From: Euryodendron excelsum
Taxonomy: Eukaryota; Streptophyta; Magnoliopsida; Ericales; Pentaphylacaceae
DNA length: 64,000 nt
Assembly (NCBI GenBank): GCA_033060915.1
Contig: CM065378.1
Location: 37,373,501 to 37,437,500 of the forward strand
Reading direction: 5' to 3'
The notes under the pieces were generated by a model. That model ran no database searches. It was given only the letters and a program-made list of their open reading frames with translations, and was not told the origin of the DNA. Made by a program: the position numbers and the translations under genes. Shown piece by piece: positions 1-11,742 of this stretch; within the stretch, counting starts at the first letter, position 1; the number at the start of each line of letters is the position of its first letter.

Positions 1-230
1 GATCTCATTAGTACTATTCATAATGGAATTCAAATAGGAGCTGAAGCCATTGCAATGCTACGGTGTTTAGCATAGCTTAGTCGGTATCTAATTTTTTACC
101 GTGGGTGAATTCTAACGCCAAATTTGCATGTTTGGATAACCGTTCCTTGTGGTTCGACCCTGATCTTACCTGGTTATTATTGAATATTACTTCGCCGCAC
201 CTACTCTTGGGTGTATTAAATAGATCAAGT
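1..230 (+). repeat. LTR/leader-like retrotransposon remnant
   Basis: No coding frame is visible. The stretch around 140-225 (a 'ccttgtggttcgaccctgatc' type motif, then a cytosine-rich segment and 'attaaatagatcaag') resembles the region at the end of Ty3/gypsy Athila/Tat LTRs and leaders as I know them. It abuts integrase codons that start at about 235, so it is not the natural upstream part of that gene and suggests another insertion or rearrangement. The call rests on remembered motifs only. Confidence 0.35.
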
Positions 231-234
231 CAAT

Positions 235-330
235 TCCCACGACTTTTGAGAATGGAGATCTAGTCTGGAAAACAGTTGAGCCTATCATGAGGGGACAACC
301 TCTTTCTAAATTTGCACCTAAGTGGGAGGG
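235..330 (+). pseudogene. Ty3/gypsy integrase C-terminus, first piece (outer element)
   Basis: The plus frame reads ...ENGDLVWKTVEPI, then RGQPLSKFAPKWEG. This is the typical C-terminal region of plant Ty3/gypsy integrases (GDLVW, then K-F-x-P-x-W-E-G-P-Y). The frame stops abruptly at 330, where the Athila-like LTR begins, and resumes at 19,075 with P-Y-K-V-L-E. Bases 326-330 (GAGGG) recur at 19,075-19,079 as the target-site duplication of that insertion. Upstream of 235 the similarity ends, so the rest of this pol is lost or outside the window. Confidence 0.75.
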
Positions 331-1888
331 TGATTCACTCCTTCCAACGCACACATTGGAGGTATTTATAGTTTAAATGGGAGTATCCCTATTATCGTGT
401 TCGCCCATGGAATTTGTGCAAATCTAATAATAGTAACAAGCACTATTTAAGAAAATTTTCAAATTAAAATTACTAGACAAGGATGGAATTGAATCTATGA
501 GAATTAAAATTAAACAAAAAATCTTTAGGGGTTTGTGGGTTGGTTGTACTATCAACTATGCAATTAATCGAAAAACAACAATTAAATTACCAAATTGAAT
601 AATTGTAAATCTAATTAAATCAATTCAATAGAGTTGTGAATTTTACCACAAACTAAAGCAATTAAGACTAAATTAGTTTAAGTCAATGGAGATTCAAGCA
701 AAATGAGTAGGGGTTTAAAATGGAATAAAAGGAGTTTGGTTGCAACTGATCCAATCTACCAATTTTTGGCATGAAATTTAAAAAGGAGAAGTTTAGGTTA
801 ACTCAAATCAAGGATTTTCCGATGGATCCTTAATTCAGAATGTTTAGTTTTAAAATCTAGGGTTCCCTTTTGATTAGAATTAGATTTAATTATCTTTGTA
901 AGATTCTTAGAAATAAACCACAAGTTTGTCAAATCATGATTATAGGTCTAAGTTTTCTACAACAATCAATTCTAATAATAGAAAATAAATACACTCAAAA
1001 TATTCAATGAGATTTAGAAGCTCACCTTTTTCGTCTCATGCCTCCTTTGGTAGATCTTCACATTTGTACCCAAACAATGAGTTTAGCTAGAGAAATCCAT
1101 AAAAGAAAGTTTACAAAAATGAACAACTAACATTTAACACTGTAAATCAAGAATTTATTAAACAAAAACTCTTGTTTAGATTACAAAGAAATGATGGGGA
1201 AGATAACGAACAATGAGACTAAAATCTAGTAAGATTTTATTCCAAATATTCTTCCAAAAATCTTAACTACAAAATCCAAAACAAATACAGCCAAAAACAA
1301 ACATTCTTCTCGAATTTCCCTTTCAGCTGCCACAACTTCCGTTCCAAAAAACAACTCTCCCCTTTTCTTTTTGGCTATTGCTAGGTTTGTAATTGAATTC
1401 TGTGCATACCGTCCAAAGTACGTCTGGCGCACGTTTGATGTGCATCCAGACGATGTATTTGGATGGGTTTTTACTGTCTGGATGGTGATTTAACCATTCG
1501 GACGGTTAGCTAGACCATCTGAACGGTCTTCAGACGTAAAAACACAATTCTTGAATAGTTTTGGATGCAAAAACTTGACTTTATAGGTCCCCCGACTGAC
1601 GTAGCATCCAGACGGTATCCTATTCCGTTCAAAATGCGCCTAAATGGTGAATTAACCATCCGAACAATGTGTCCAAATAGTAAATCCACCGGCTGGACGG
1701 TTATACCACCGTCCAAATGGTTTTTCTACACTTTTGGCCCATTTTTGCCCTTTTAGCCTGAAAAACCTACAATATACAAAGAAAACCCTTTTAGAGCAAT
1801 TTATTACTAAAAAGCTATTCTAAGAAATATATTAGGGCTAACAAACCACCAATTAGGGGATTAAGATTACACTTTTGGAGTGTAATCA
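331..1888 (-). repeat. 3' LTR of the Athila-like element
   Basis: This 1,558-bp copy is directly repeated at 17,536-19,074. On the plus strand it begins TGATTCACTCC and ends GTGTAATCA, so the TG...CA ends are intact. It lies next to the purine-rich tract at 1,889, which makes it the 3' LTR of a minus-strand element. Bases 1,405-1,735 are rich in short diverged copies of a CCGTCCGAACGG-like motif, which are also present in the other LTR. The minus frames here (for example 1,226-1,432) are chance frames. Confidence 0.9.
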
Positions 1889-1902
1889 ACACCCCCCAAC
1901 TT
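1889..1902 (-). other. Polypurine tract of the Athila-like element
   Basis: On the minus strand the sequence AGTTGGGGGGTGT immediately precedes the LTR start TGATTACAC. A G-rich tract abutting the 3' LTR is where plus-strand DNA synthesis primes in LTR retrotransposons. Its position confirms the minus orientation. Confidence 0.7.
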
Positions 1903-3726
1903 AGCTTTTACTAGTCCCTAGCAAAAATATATAAAAGAATAGATATGTACAAAAAGTAAAGTCTTCTTTCGGGGGGAATCCCGAGTGCATTGAGCATATG
2001 CACTGAGCTTTTAAACCCCAAGGTTATCCCTAGTGGATGATTGGTGTCTCGTAAGAGTTTTCAGTGATGATACCCACAAACATTTCTTTGTGAACTGTAA
2101 TTCAAGATAAAGGTATGGGAAATTTGCACTACCCACTCAAGTTATCAATGGACACCCTCCAAACTTCAAACACATGTAAGAGTATGCACAAATTCATCCA
2201 CTAGAGAAGTTCATGCATGGGTGTGTGATAAGTCAATGCTAAGAGCCACATATGAAACTCATCTATGCACATCCAAACCTTAAAGCTTTGATTCAATCCT
2301 CTCCAGTTATACACTTGAAATTAAAGACCCATATGGTTCTCACAATGATATGCTCAACAATGGAGTAATTATATTAGTCAATGCCAATGAACATATCCAA
2401 TACAAGAACTGGAAAAGATGTAAGTGTATCAACCTTAGCATAACTTCATGAAGGGACATTTATGGATGAGTAATGATTCAAAGAATTGATAAGACATAGC
2501 TTGCACTTTAATGAAACTTACAATCAAGCATCATCGGATCAATTAAGTGATTTAGCGGTGAAGAAAAAGGTTTGGAAGAGGTATAAAGTAGGGATAAAGA
2601 GAAGTAAGTAAAAGTCAAATCATGTGGGTATGAGATGATAAATGAATATCATCTCCAACTCCTCCCTTTGTATACAATCAAGTTTTCATGTATACAGACA
2701 TTTTCAACTTTCATAATTCCCCTTTTCATAATTCCTTCTTTCTTTGCTTTGTTGCCAATCCATTTTGGAATTCCTTTTCACTTTGATATTTTCAATTCCG
2801 TCATATACTCACTTTTCTATTGAATTTCTCAACCTATCTCTTTCTTTATTATTATTATTCTTTTTTTTAAGCTATACCACCCAATTCGTGTTTCCACATA
2901 GGTAGGGAATGCTCCCTATCAAAAATAAAATTGGTGCCAAAAGAAGTAATACAAGATTGTATGGCTCATATAAAAGGGAGTTGATGGCTATCAAGAAGAA
3001 TAAGGGCCTAAAATCACATCTAAGGTACTAAATCATAACATTCCATAGAGTATAAGTGTCAATGCCAAGATCAAAACTCATCTTGTGAACCAATTGCAAG
3101 TATAATGACATTATTTAAGAAAATTGAGGGTGAAAGATTTATCCATTAGTAAATATAAATGCTCAAAAAGGCGGACAATACTCTTAAGCTCACAAGGTAG
3201 TAATATCCACTAGGTAAGGATGAAAATGTCAAACATAGTAACAATTGATGTCACAAAGCATAACTTGTGCTTAAAGTGTACAACCCTCTGCCAATGCATG
3301 AATTAAGCACTCCTCATGTAATTAGAAGTAAGAAGCAAGTCCATCTCAACTTAAGTTAGGTTATATTGTCATAAATAGTGGTATCGTGCATAAAAAACGC
3401 AAAGGTCAACGCATCCATCGCAATTAGCTGAAAAAGCATATATAAGGAAAGACATGAATAATTGTGTGAATATAATGAAAACTAATACTGATACCATACA
3501 ATACCAGAATCTCCATCAGAATAGTACAAGTGAATGATATATACCAATGCCTGAGCATCCTTGTAGCTAAACAATCCAAAAATATAGGATAGAGATAAAG
3601 GTTATACAGAATAGGATGTACAATAAAAAACTCAAAACATGATCCACTATATCAAAACAGGGTTTTAGATACAACATGTAAAGTAATGACATGCCATGTA
3701 TGTACAAGATGCATCTAAACCCTAGA
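1903..3726 (-). other. Non-coding stretch between the extra frame and the PPT
   Basis: About 1.8 kb without a supportable coding frame on either strand. Several short frames occur (for example 2,635-2,823 and 3,567-3,752), but they are AT-rich and show no protein family signature. Long non-coding stretches at this position are usual in Athila-lineage elements. Confidence 0.6.
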
Positions 3727-5044
3727 CTAGTGTAAATCATCACCATCATCATCAGGAGGTGGTGTTGTAACTGTCTTCAAAGCCCGAACCTCTACAAATA
3801 GCTCCTCAATAACCCCAGACTGGCCCTGGACCTGACTCTCAAGTGTAGCAATATGATTGGTTTGAACTTGGATTTATCCCTCAAGTGTAGCAATGTGAAT
3901 GGCATGCGCGGCCTGAGCAAAGGCAAAGTCTTAATGCTGAGTCACTCCCAAAGCCATAGAACTCTCCAGCCTCGAAATATCAATAGACTACTATGCTAAT
4001 GCTGCAACTAAGGCATCTAGTGTCTGTTGTATCTGCTCAAGCATCTATAATAATCGATCTAGCATCTGTGGCTGGAAATGCTGCTCTTCCGGCTGGTCCT
4101 GCGATTGCTCAAACTAAATATGCAGATCGTACTAGTCTAGATCTGCTAAATCTGGCTGCTTCTAAGTAAGCATCTGTGGCAGCTGCTGCTGGGGCTGGTC
4201 CTGAGCAAGCATATGTGGCTATTGCTGCTGCTAAAGTTGTCTTTGTGACCTAAGCCCCCGTTGACCCATTAACCAGCTCTCTTGCTTGCTGGAGTCAAGG
4301 CAAACCTAGAATTGGGGCCCCAAGCACGGTCTCAATCACCCGGGTCAGAATAACCCTAAATGGGGTAGACCCTTGAGCATGCGGGTGCAAACACTACTTC
4401 GTGAGCATTCTAAATATAAATAACGGGAGATTTATGGTCCTCCCTATCCCTATGGCCCAAAATAGATTTGCCCTGTCTCTCTTAATGTCAAAATGTCTAG
4501 CAATGAGGAATATGGAATGACAACAAAAAATAAAAAAGAAAAAGTATACTGGGAACAACACTCTAACCGACAGCTGTCGACAACCAATCCACTGAGTGCT
4601 TGGGAAACAGACCTCAGTAGATACAACCTCGAAATCCTTAGTGGCTCCCCTAGATGGGAAACTATACTGAGGATCTGCCACTCTAGGCAGTCCTACTACG
4701 GCAGCAAAAGCATTGGGAGTGATCTTAATGTCATGCCCCGGAGTGATGCAACAAATGGAAACGTTCGCCACAAACATGGGGAGCAAAATAAAAACAACCT
4801 CCCCTGTGAGAGTGGAGAGAGGGAAGCAACCCCAGCTCTCAAAAATATCTGCTCATAAAAACCTAGGGTCTCTAAACTGAGCTAGGTTCATCCTACGCTC
4901 TAAAACACAACCCCTCCTAAGCCAAGTCTGGGTGAATGACTCGAAAGAGTCATCCGATACAAAATGATGTGGGTCATAGGTTGGGGGTGGATGGGCACAT
5001 GTTGGGCCAACTGGAAGGGCAAATAGGGCCCCTCTACCTGCCAT
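3727..5044 (-). pseudogene. Extra ORF after pol (Athila 'env-position' frame), broken
   Basis: A minus-strand frame lies between integrase and the 3' LTR, where Athila elements carry an additional ORF often called env-like. The upstream half (5,044-4,400) has the feel of the 'putative plant transposon protein' family: a motif ITPNAFAAVVGLPRV and a conserved tryptophan/proline region. The downstream half is glutamine-rich with heptad-like leucines (coiled-coil-like) and ends in a PPPDDDGDD tail with stop codon at 3,727-3,729. Frameshifts and at least five in-frame stops break it. Most stops are TAA or TAG where neighbouring glutamine repeats suggest CAA or CAG. I see no clear signal peptide or transmembrane segment, so an envelope function is not supported by this sequence. 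Confidence 0.6.
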
Positions 5045-5689
5045 GCTATGCTCGAAACAAATCTAAATATATACTCTAGGAAAGCGAGAGAAATAACTAC
5101 AAAGAAACGTCATAGGAATACCTAGAGGAGCATGCACAATGGGCGGAGGAGTCAGGGGCGCTTGCTCGTGGTTCGACAAGGCCTCACTAGCATCCAATTC
5201 TCTCAAAACTCTCAAAATTCTCTCCGTGTGGCTTTTCTAATGAGTTCAGACTCACTTCAAACGCATATTTATAGGCACTGGGAGACCATCCGACGAACGT
5301 TCGATGTGCGTCCGAACGGTCATTAAATTCGTTCGAACAGCATTTTGCGTCTGGACGGTGATTCTACATTCAAACAGTGTGTTTGACGCGCATTTGAACA
5401 CCGTTCGGATGCCATTAATGGTCGTCTTCAGCTTCGAGGATGACATCACTTTGCTGACATCATCCATTCAAACGGTCTTCGTACTGTTCGAATCATGTGT
5501 TCGAACAAAAGATTAACCGTCCAGATGGTTCGTCTGAACGGCAAATCGCAAAATTTTAAAAAAATTAAAGAAAAACCCAAAAAACTAAAAAAAATTATAA
5601 AATTTACAAAATTGAAACTATAAAAACTACAAATTTATAAAAAGAACGAGCTCAAATCAAGCTCGCCGACCTCCCACTTAAGAGTTTGC

Positions 5690-6930
5690 ATTGTCCTCAA
5701 GGCAAAAAGCATGAATTAGAGTGAAGACAAAACAGGGTAGACAAATCCTTAGTTGGACCAAAATCAAACCAAGATTGGTGGATCAATGAGATCCACACAA
5801 TTTACCTCGCTATGGAGAGGCTCAAAATATTTTAACCTTTGCCCATTGACCTTGAAAGGTGTGTCATTCTTAAGATTTTGCACCTCAATAGCTCCATAGG
5901 GAAATTTTTTCCTGATTTGATAAGGATCACTTACTTCTTAACTTTCCTAGAAAGAGATGTAACTGGCAATTATAGAGAAGTACTGTTTAACCAACATGAA
6001 AAGTTTTTAGTTGAATGTGTTGGTCATGACGGACTTTCATCTTGGCCTTTGAAATTTTTGTGTTCTCATACGCATCATTTCTTATTTTGTCAAGTTTATT
6101 CAATTGTAGCTTGCGATTGGTACCGCTTTCACCAAATCCCTCATTATATTGTCAAATTGCCCAATATGCCTTGTGTTTTACCTCAACCGGGAGGTGACAC
6201 GCTTTTCCATACACAAGAAGGTATGGGGAGGCACTGAGAATGGTTTTGTACACCTCCGGTAGGCCCATAGTGCATCAATCAAGCGCAAAGACCAATCCTT
6301 TCAAGACGGATTAACCTTCGTTTCTAATATTGTCTTAATTTCTCAATTAGCTAATTCAACTTGCCATTGAGTTTGAGGGTGGTATGGCAAGCCAACCATG
6401 TAAACAATGCTGTATTTTTTCATGAGTACTCCTATTGGCTTATTACAAAAGTGGGAGCCACCATCATTTATGATGGCTTGATGCATACCCAAGTGGGAAA
6501 ATATATATTCTTTTAAAAATTTGACCACCATGTGATGGTCATTGGTATGTGCCACAATAGTCTTTACCCACTTTGAAATATAGTTAATGGCCACTAGAAT
6601 GTAGAGATACCCAAAAGAACTAGACAATGGACTCATAAAATCAATGCCCTAACAATCAAAAACTTCTAGAACAAGAATAGGGCGAAAGGACATCATGTGT
6701 TTCCTAGAAAGGCTACCAAGCCTTCGGCATCTATCACAAGCCACACAAAAAGAATGAACATTTTTATATATTGTAGCCCAATAAAGTCCACTTTATAAAA
6801 TTTTAGCCATGGTTTTCTTAGATAAGAAGTGGCCCCCACAAGCATGAGAATGACAAAATCCCATTACACTTTGGAATTCATCATCTGGCACGCATCGCCT
6901 CATAACTTGATCTGAGCAATACTTAAACAA
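5690..6930 (-). pseudogene. Integrase of the Athila-like element, broken
   Basis: From the N-terminus (high coordinates) the minus strand shows a His/Cys zinc-binding region (HSHA...CVACDRC, about 6,710-6,870). The catalytic core follows at 6,690-6,343 (YLYILVAINYISKWV, IINDGGSHFCN, PYHPQTQWQVELAN), then a C-terminal part ending near 5,700 with FKVNGQRLK. The DDE triad looks damaged: the first Asp (usual V-D-Y-x-S-K-W) is Asn here, while the second Asp and the Glu are present. Many stops follow the core. Its neighbour upstream is RNase H, as expected for Ty3/gypsy. The plus-strand frame at 5,839-6,237 is only the antisense of this region. Confidence 0.85.
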
Positions 6931-7893
6931 ATAAGGCTCGTCCTAAAAGAATTGCCTCATTAGCTGAAAAAATTATCTCTTGTCCAATGTGGACCAATGA
7001 GAAGGAATTGCTTTTATAGCCAAATAGTTGGCCACATCGGCATACCATGGAGTCATTGCATGATTCACGGCATTGCAAGACATAAGTTGTTTATCGGGAA
7101 AAGTCTCACAAATAGGAGCGTCATCTTTTGTAGGGTGCTCAAAAGGGGGGCGAGGTAGATGATCCATAACAACATTTTCTACTCCTTTTTTGTCCCTAAT
7201 TTCAAGATTAAATTCTTGAAAAAGGAAAATCCACCTAATCAATTAGGGCTTGGTGTCTTGTTTGGACAAGAGGTATTTAAGAGCAGCATGGTCAATGAAC
7301 ACTATCACTCTAGACCCCACTAAGTATAATTGAAACTTTTCCAAGGCAAACATGATGGCAAACGATTCTTTTTCGGTAGTGGTATAATTCACTTGGGCCT
7401 CATTCAATGTTTTGCTAGCATATGAGGTTTCTTATCATTTCTTTGGCCTAGAATGGCCCCTACGGCAAAATCACTAGCATCACATATGCGTTCAAAAGGT
7501 AGGCTCTAATTCGGGGGTTGGATTATGGGAGCTGTAGTCAAGTGCTCTTTTCAATTTATCAAATGCTAGTTGACAAGACAAAATCCATTCAAATGGAGCG
7601 TCTTTTGCCAAGAAGGCACACAAAGGCCTAAAAATGATACTAAAAGATTAAATGAAATGCCGGTAAAAATCAGCATGCCCAAGAAATAATTGCATATCTT
7701 TCACGTTCTTAGGGGTAGGTAGCTTTTGAATAAGCTTAACCTTAGTGGGATCTACCTTAATGCCCCTCCCGAAAATGATGTGGCCAAGAACTATACCATG
7801 TGTCACCATGAAATGACACTTCTCCCAATTCAACTCAAGATTGCCCTCTTCACATCTCTTAAGTACCGACTCAAGATTTGTAAGACATTAGTC
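6931..7893 (-). pseudogene. RNase H and C-terminal part of reverse transcriptase, broken
   Basis: On the minus strand, 7,893-7,648 encodes the RT region after the catalytic motif: LESVLKRCEEGNLELNWEKC, then HFMVTHGIVLGH and later PTPKNVKDMQLFLGHADFYR. RNase H text follows and ends at 7,242-6,973 with RWIFLFQEFNLEIRDKKGVE and DHLPRPP, the usual RNase H end in this lineage. The RT frame is severed at 7,893 by the solo LTR and continues at 13,555. Stops and frameshifts are scattered through it. Confidence 0.85.
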
Positions 7894-8439
7894 TGTCGCG
7901 CCCAGATTTTTTGCACTCGAGGAATACTCACCCAAGCGGGAAAAATGTTGTACTCTCTCGTTAGAACTCACCCTCCTAAAAGAATGAGTGCGACTAGGTT
8001 TGAATTGAAAACAGGTTTGAATAAAGGGCTTTTGAAAAAGATTCAGAGTCGCCACCTAACTTGATTAAGGTGAGTTAGATCACCTAAAAACTAAGCATAA
8101 TCCGAAAATTACACTTAGGGTTTTTGGAAAACGATTTGAAAATATCACCTCGAGAGAGGGTTTTTAAAGAAAACAGGTTGTTTGGAAACCTTTGGAAAAC
8201 ATTTAGCCCTTTTTAGAAAAATAACTCCTTTTGGTCTTTCGAAAACAGTGATCTAGGTTCGGAGGTTGGTTACGTGTAGGGAAGACGCACTAAGCTATCA
8301 CCCTACCCCACCCTTTCGGTACCTACATGTCAATCTACCCTAGATTCACCTATGAGAGTCTTCAATTAACTATAGTTCAACCCCATTCACTTTGAAAAAC
8401 AATGTTTGAAAACTAATTTAGCATGATGCATGATATGCA

Positions 8440-10760
8440 AGTGCAAGATGAAAGAATTGGAAAATAGAAATTGATTTGATTTGAAAATAGATTTGAAGAG
8501 ATGTAATTGAAATTGGAAAGTTTGAAAATTGAAAGTAGAAATTTGAAAATAGAAATTTTGAAATTGGAATTTGGAAAGTAAATTGGAACTTGAGATTTGG
8601 AAAGATTTTGGAAACTGCACCCATGAGGGTGGAATTGAAAGTTTGAAAAAGTATTGTGACCGCACCTATGAAGGTTGCCTGCGTATCCCTTTGGGGGAAT
8701 CAGGTCAGTCGTAGTTCGGACAGGAGTCCGATTGAAAATAGAAGAGTGGATTGAAGAAGGAGATTGAATTGGAAATTGAATTTGATTTGGAATTGGAAGA
8801 GGAGATTGGAAATTGAAATTGAGAAAATTGGACTTTGATTTGAAAAGATAGATTTGGACTTGTTTTGGAATAAGAAGGATGCAGGTTTAGGAAACCTAGA
8901 CTTAGGAAAAGCTTGACTCGACTTGGAAGGTTTAGGAGATTAGGAAAGGTTGGATTTAGGAAATGTTTGAATTAGGAAATGTTCGATTTAGGAAAGTTTC
9001 GAATTAGAAAAGTTTCATTTTTGGAAAGTTTTGAAATTAGGAAAGTTTGGAATTTAGGAAAGTTTTAGGTTTAGGAAAGTTTTGAAATTGGAAAGTTTCG
9101 AGTTTAGAAAGTTTTCGAAAAAGGAAAGGTTTTCAGATTAGGAAAGTTCCCAAATTAGGAAAGTTTTGAAAATCGGAAAGTTTTGAAAATTGGAAAAGTT
9201 TGAAAAAAGGAAAGTTTTTAGTTTAGGAAATGTTTGAATTAAGAAAGTTTCAACTTAAGAAAGTCTTAAATTAAGAAAGTTTTTGAATTTAGAAAAGTCT
9301 TAGATTTGGAAAGATTTGAAGTTTAAGAGAGTTTAGAATTTAGAAAGTTTTAGGTTTAGAAAGATTTAACTTAAGAAGGTTTCAAATTTGGAAAGTTTTG
9401 AATTTGGAAAGATTTGAAATTTAGAAAGTTTAAGATTTAGAAAGTTTTTAGAGTTTTAGAAAATCTTGAGATTAGGAAAGGTTTGAAAGCTTAGATTTGA
9501 AAAAGATGTTTGAAAGGGGTAGAATTAGGAAAGGGTTGAACTGGAAAGGTTTGAAAGTTGAGTTTTAAAGTTTAGGAAAGATTTATATGTTCAAGTTTTT
9601 AGAAACTTAAGGTTTAGGAAAGTGGAAGTTTAGGAAGGATTTGAATTAGGGAAGAGTTGGATTTTGAAACTTAAGGAAAGATTTGAAGTTTAGGTTTAGG
9701 AAACTTATGGTTTAGGAAGGAATTGAATTAGGAAAGGTTTGGATTGGATTTGGTTTCTAAAAGAGAAAGGTTTGATTTTTGTTTCCAAAAACGGAGGATA
9801 GGATCTAGTTTCCTAAACGGGGAGATTTGATTTGGTTTCCTAAAGGGAAGATAGGATTTGGAAAGAGAGATTCTAGAAACCCTAGATTTGGAAAATTGTT
9901 ATTTTGACATGGAAAAGAGGTTTTGAAAACATGTATAGTTTTGATATAGAAAACAAAAGATTTTGGAAACCTAGGTTTGGGGCAAAGTTTGAAAATCATG
10001 TTTTTGAAAAGAAAATTAGGGTTTCCTAATTGTGGGTTCTAGGGCTTGACTTGGGCTCTAAGGAAAGAGTTTTTAGAAAGTGCGTTTTTGGAAACGAATG
10101 TTTTTCTAGAAGGGAATCCTAGGGAGGAATTTTCGGAAAGTGAATTTGAAGAGGGAGTTTTTGGAAAAAGATTTTAAAGAGAAGAAGTTTTGGAAAGTGT
10201 GTTTTTGGAAATGTAGATTTTGGAAGGTAGATCCTAGGGGGGAATTTCTAGAAGGGAGATTTTGGAAAAGAGAGTTTTTGGAAAGATTTTTAGAGAGCGT
10301 TTTTAGAAGGTGGATTTTGGGGAGAGGATTTTGGAAAGGAGTTGAAAAAGGGAGTTTGAAAAATAGATTCTGGAAGGAGTTTTTGAAAACAATTTTGAAG
10401 AGAAAAGTTTTAGGAAAGTATGTTGGAAAAGAGATTTTTAGGACGAAGGAATTTTTGAAAAGAGAGTTTTTTGGAAAGTATGAAAACATCTCACTTTCCT
10501 AAAGCGATTCTAGCCATAAGAGGACTAGAACCACTTTTAAGAAAGTGGTTTTAAAAACAAGGTTTGAAAATATAGACCAAAAGGTCACTTTTAATATAAC
10601 ACTTTCCTAAAGCAACCCTAGCCATGGAAAAGCTAGAATCACCCTAGAATTGTGGTTTTGAAAACAAGTTTTTGAAAAAGAGATTTTGATGCAATTTTGA
10701 AAACAAGTTTGAAAACGCTTTGAAAAACAACTTTGAAAACGAGTTTTGGAAGATGCAAGA
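8440..10760 (-). repeat. Degenerate purine-rich repeat in solo LTR A
   Basis: About 2.3 kb of loosely repeated units of the type TTAGGAAAGTTTTGA, purine-rich on the plus strand. The solo LTR at 24,541 has the pyrimidine-rich equivalent at about 27,850-28,720, but much shorter. This expansion accounts for much of the length difference between the two LTRs. Strong strand asymmetry produces artificial open frames such as 10,106-10,489 and 10,140-10,502. Confidence 0.75.
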
Positions 10761-11383
10761 CTATGATATGCACAATGCAATTTGGGGTCGTGAACATACA
10801 AGGTTAAAGCTTCACCACATAATCAAGGGGGCCAGACCCACGTGATCTTTGGTTAGACTAGAAGAAAGCCCTCGACACGGTGACTCTCCCATAGTCCAAT
10901 TCTACACATGGACCGGGAATCCCCTGGTTTCAAGCATGCAAAGAAAGGGGGGGAAAGAGATGGGGGATTAAAATAGAGAAAACCCAAGTGGGTTGGAGAG
11001 AGAAGAGAGAGGGGGGAAGTGCAGAAAATTAAAGAGAAAGCCTACCTTGTTTCTTGTTTATTTTGCGCGCCGTGCAGTCTTCGATCTTCGGTCTTCGGTC
11101 TTGATCTTCACCTTCAGTCTTCAAGGATTGTCTTCAAGCTTTGGATGACTGCTCTTTAAGTCTTCAGAGAGTGGTTGAATGCTAGTGTATGAGTGTATGG
11201 GGGAGTGTATGAGTGTATAGGAGGCTAGGGTTTGTGTATAGTGGCTAGGGTTTGAGAGAACCTAGGGAGGCTAGGGTTTTGGAGGTGCTCGAGCTCTGTA
11301 TATCGAAATATAGGATTTTTAGGTTAAGTTTGAAGACCCTTTTCACGTTGAACGAGGCTCTGTATTTATAAAAGTTGGACAAG

Positions 11384-11490
11384 CCTGGCGCCTGTTGCAG
11401 TGGCGCCAGGGCAAAATTTACACTGGCACCACTAGGAGTGGCGCCAGGCCATTTTTTGGCTTGGCGCCACTGCTAGTGGCGCCAGCCATT
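11384..11490 (-). promoter_or_regulatory. GC-rich inverted repeats beside the TATA box of solo LTR A
   Basis: Several copies of TGGCGCCA/GGCGCCACT-type palindromic blocks lie just upstream (minus strand) of the TATAAATA at 11,363-11,370. They can pair in several combinations, for example AGTGGCGCCAGGCC with GGCTTGGCGCCACT. The other solo LTR has a different sequence with the same layout at 26,277-26,333. A promoter role is inference. Confidence 0.45.
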
Positions 11491-11742
11491 TAGGAAACAA
11501 TTAAGGTCAGCAAGCAACGTATCTTTGACTAGATTTGGGCGCCTGTACTAGTGACTACCATGTAAACTTTAGCCTGGCTTCACTAGGAGTGACTCCGGAA
11601 AGTTCGGGAATGATTTGAAGGAGCCGGAAGTGACCCGGAAAGCCGGAAAGGAGCAGGAACACTTGAAATAGTGTCCTGGAGGTATTTGACTTGAAAAGTG
11701 AGGATAAGATGTGTCGGAAAGGTCGATCGGGCCTTTAGGGGC

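Noticed and set aside
3727..5044. True envelope gene in the Athila-like element
   Set aside because: No signal peptide or transmembrane helix could be recognised. The frame has transposon-protein and coiled-coil features, so only the position is env-like.
5839..6237. 132-aa plus-strand frame
   Set aside because: Antisense to the integrase C-terminal region of the Athila-like element; no domain of its own.
10106..10502. Long frames on both strands (120-127 aa)
   Set aside because: They come from the purine-rich degenerate repeat of solo LTR A; the peptides are repetitive K/F/N-rich text without domains.
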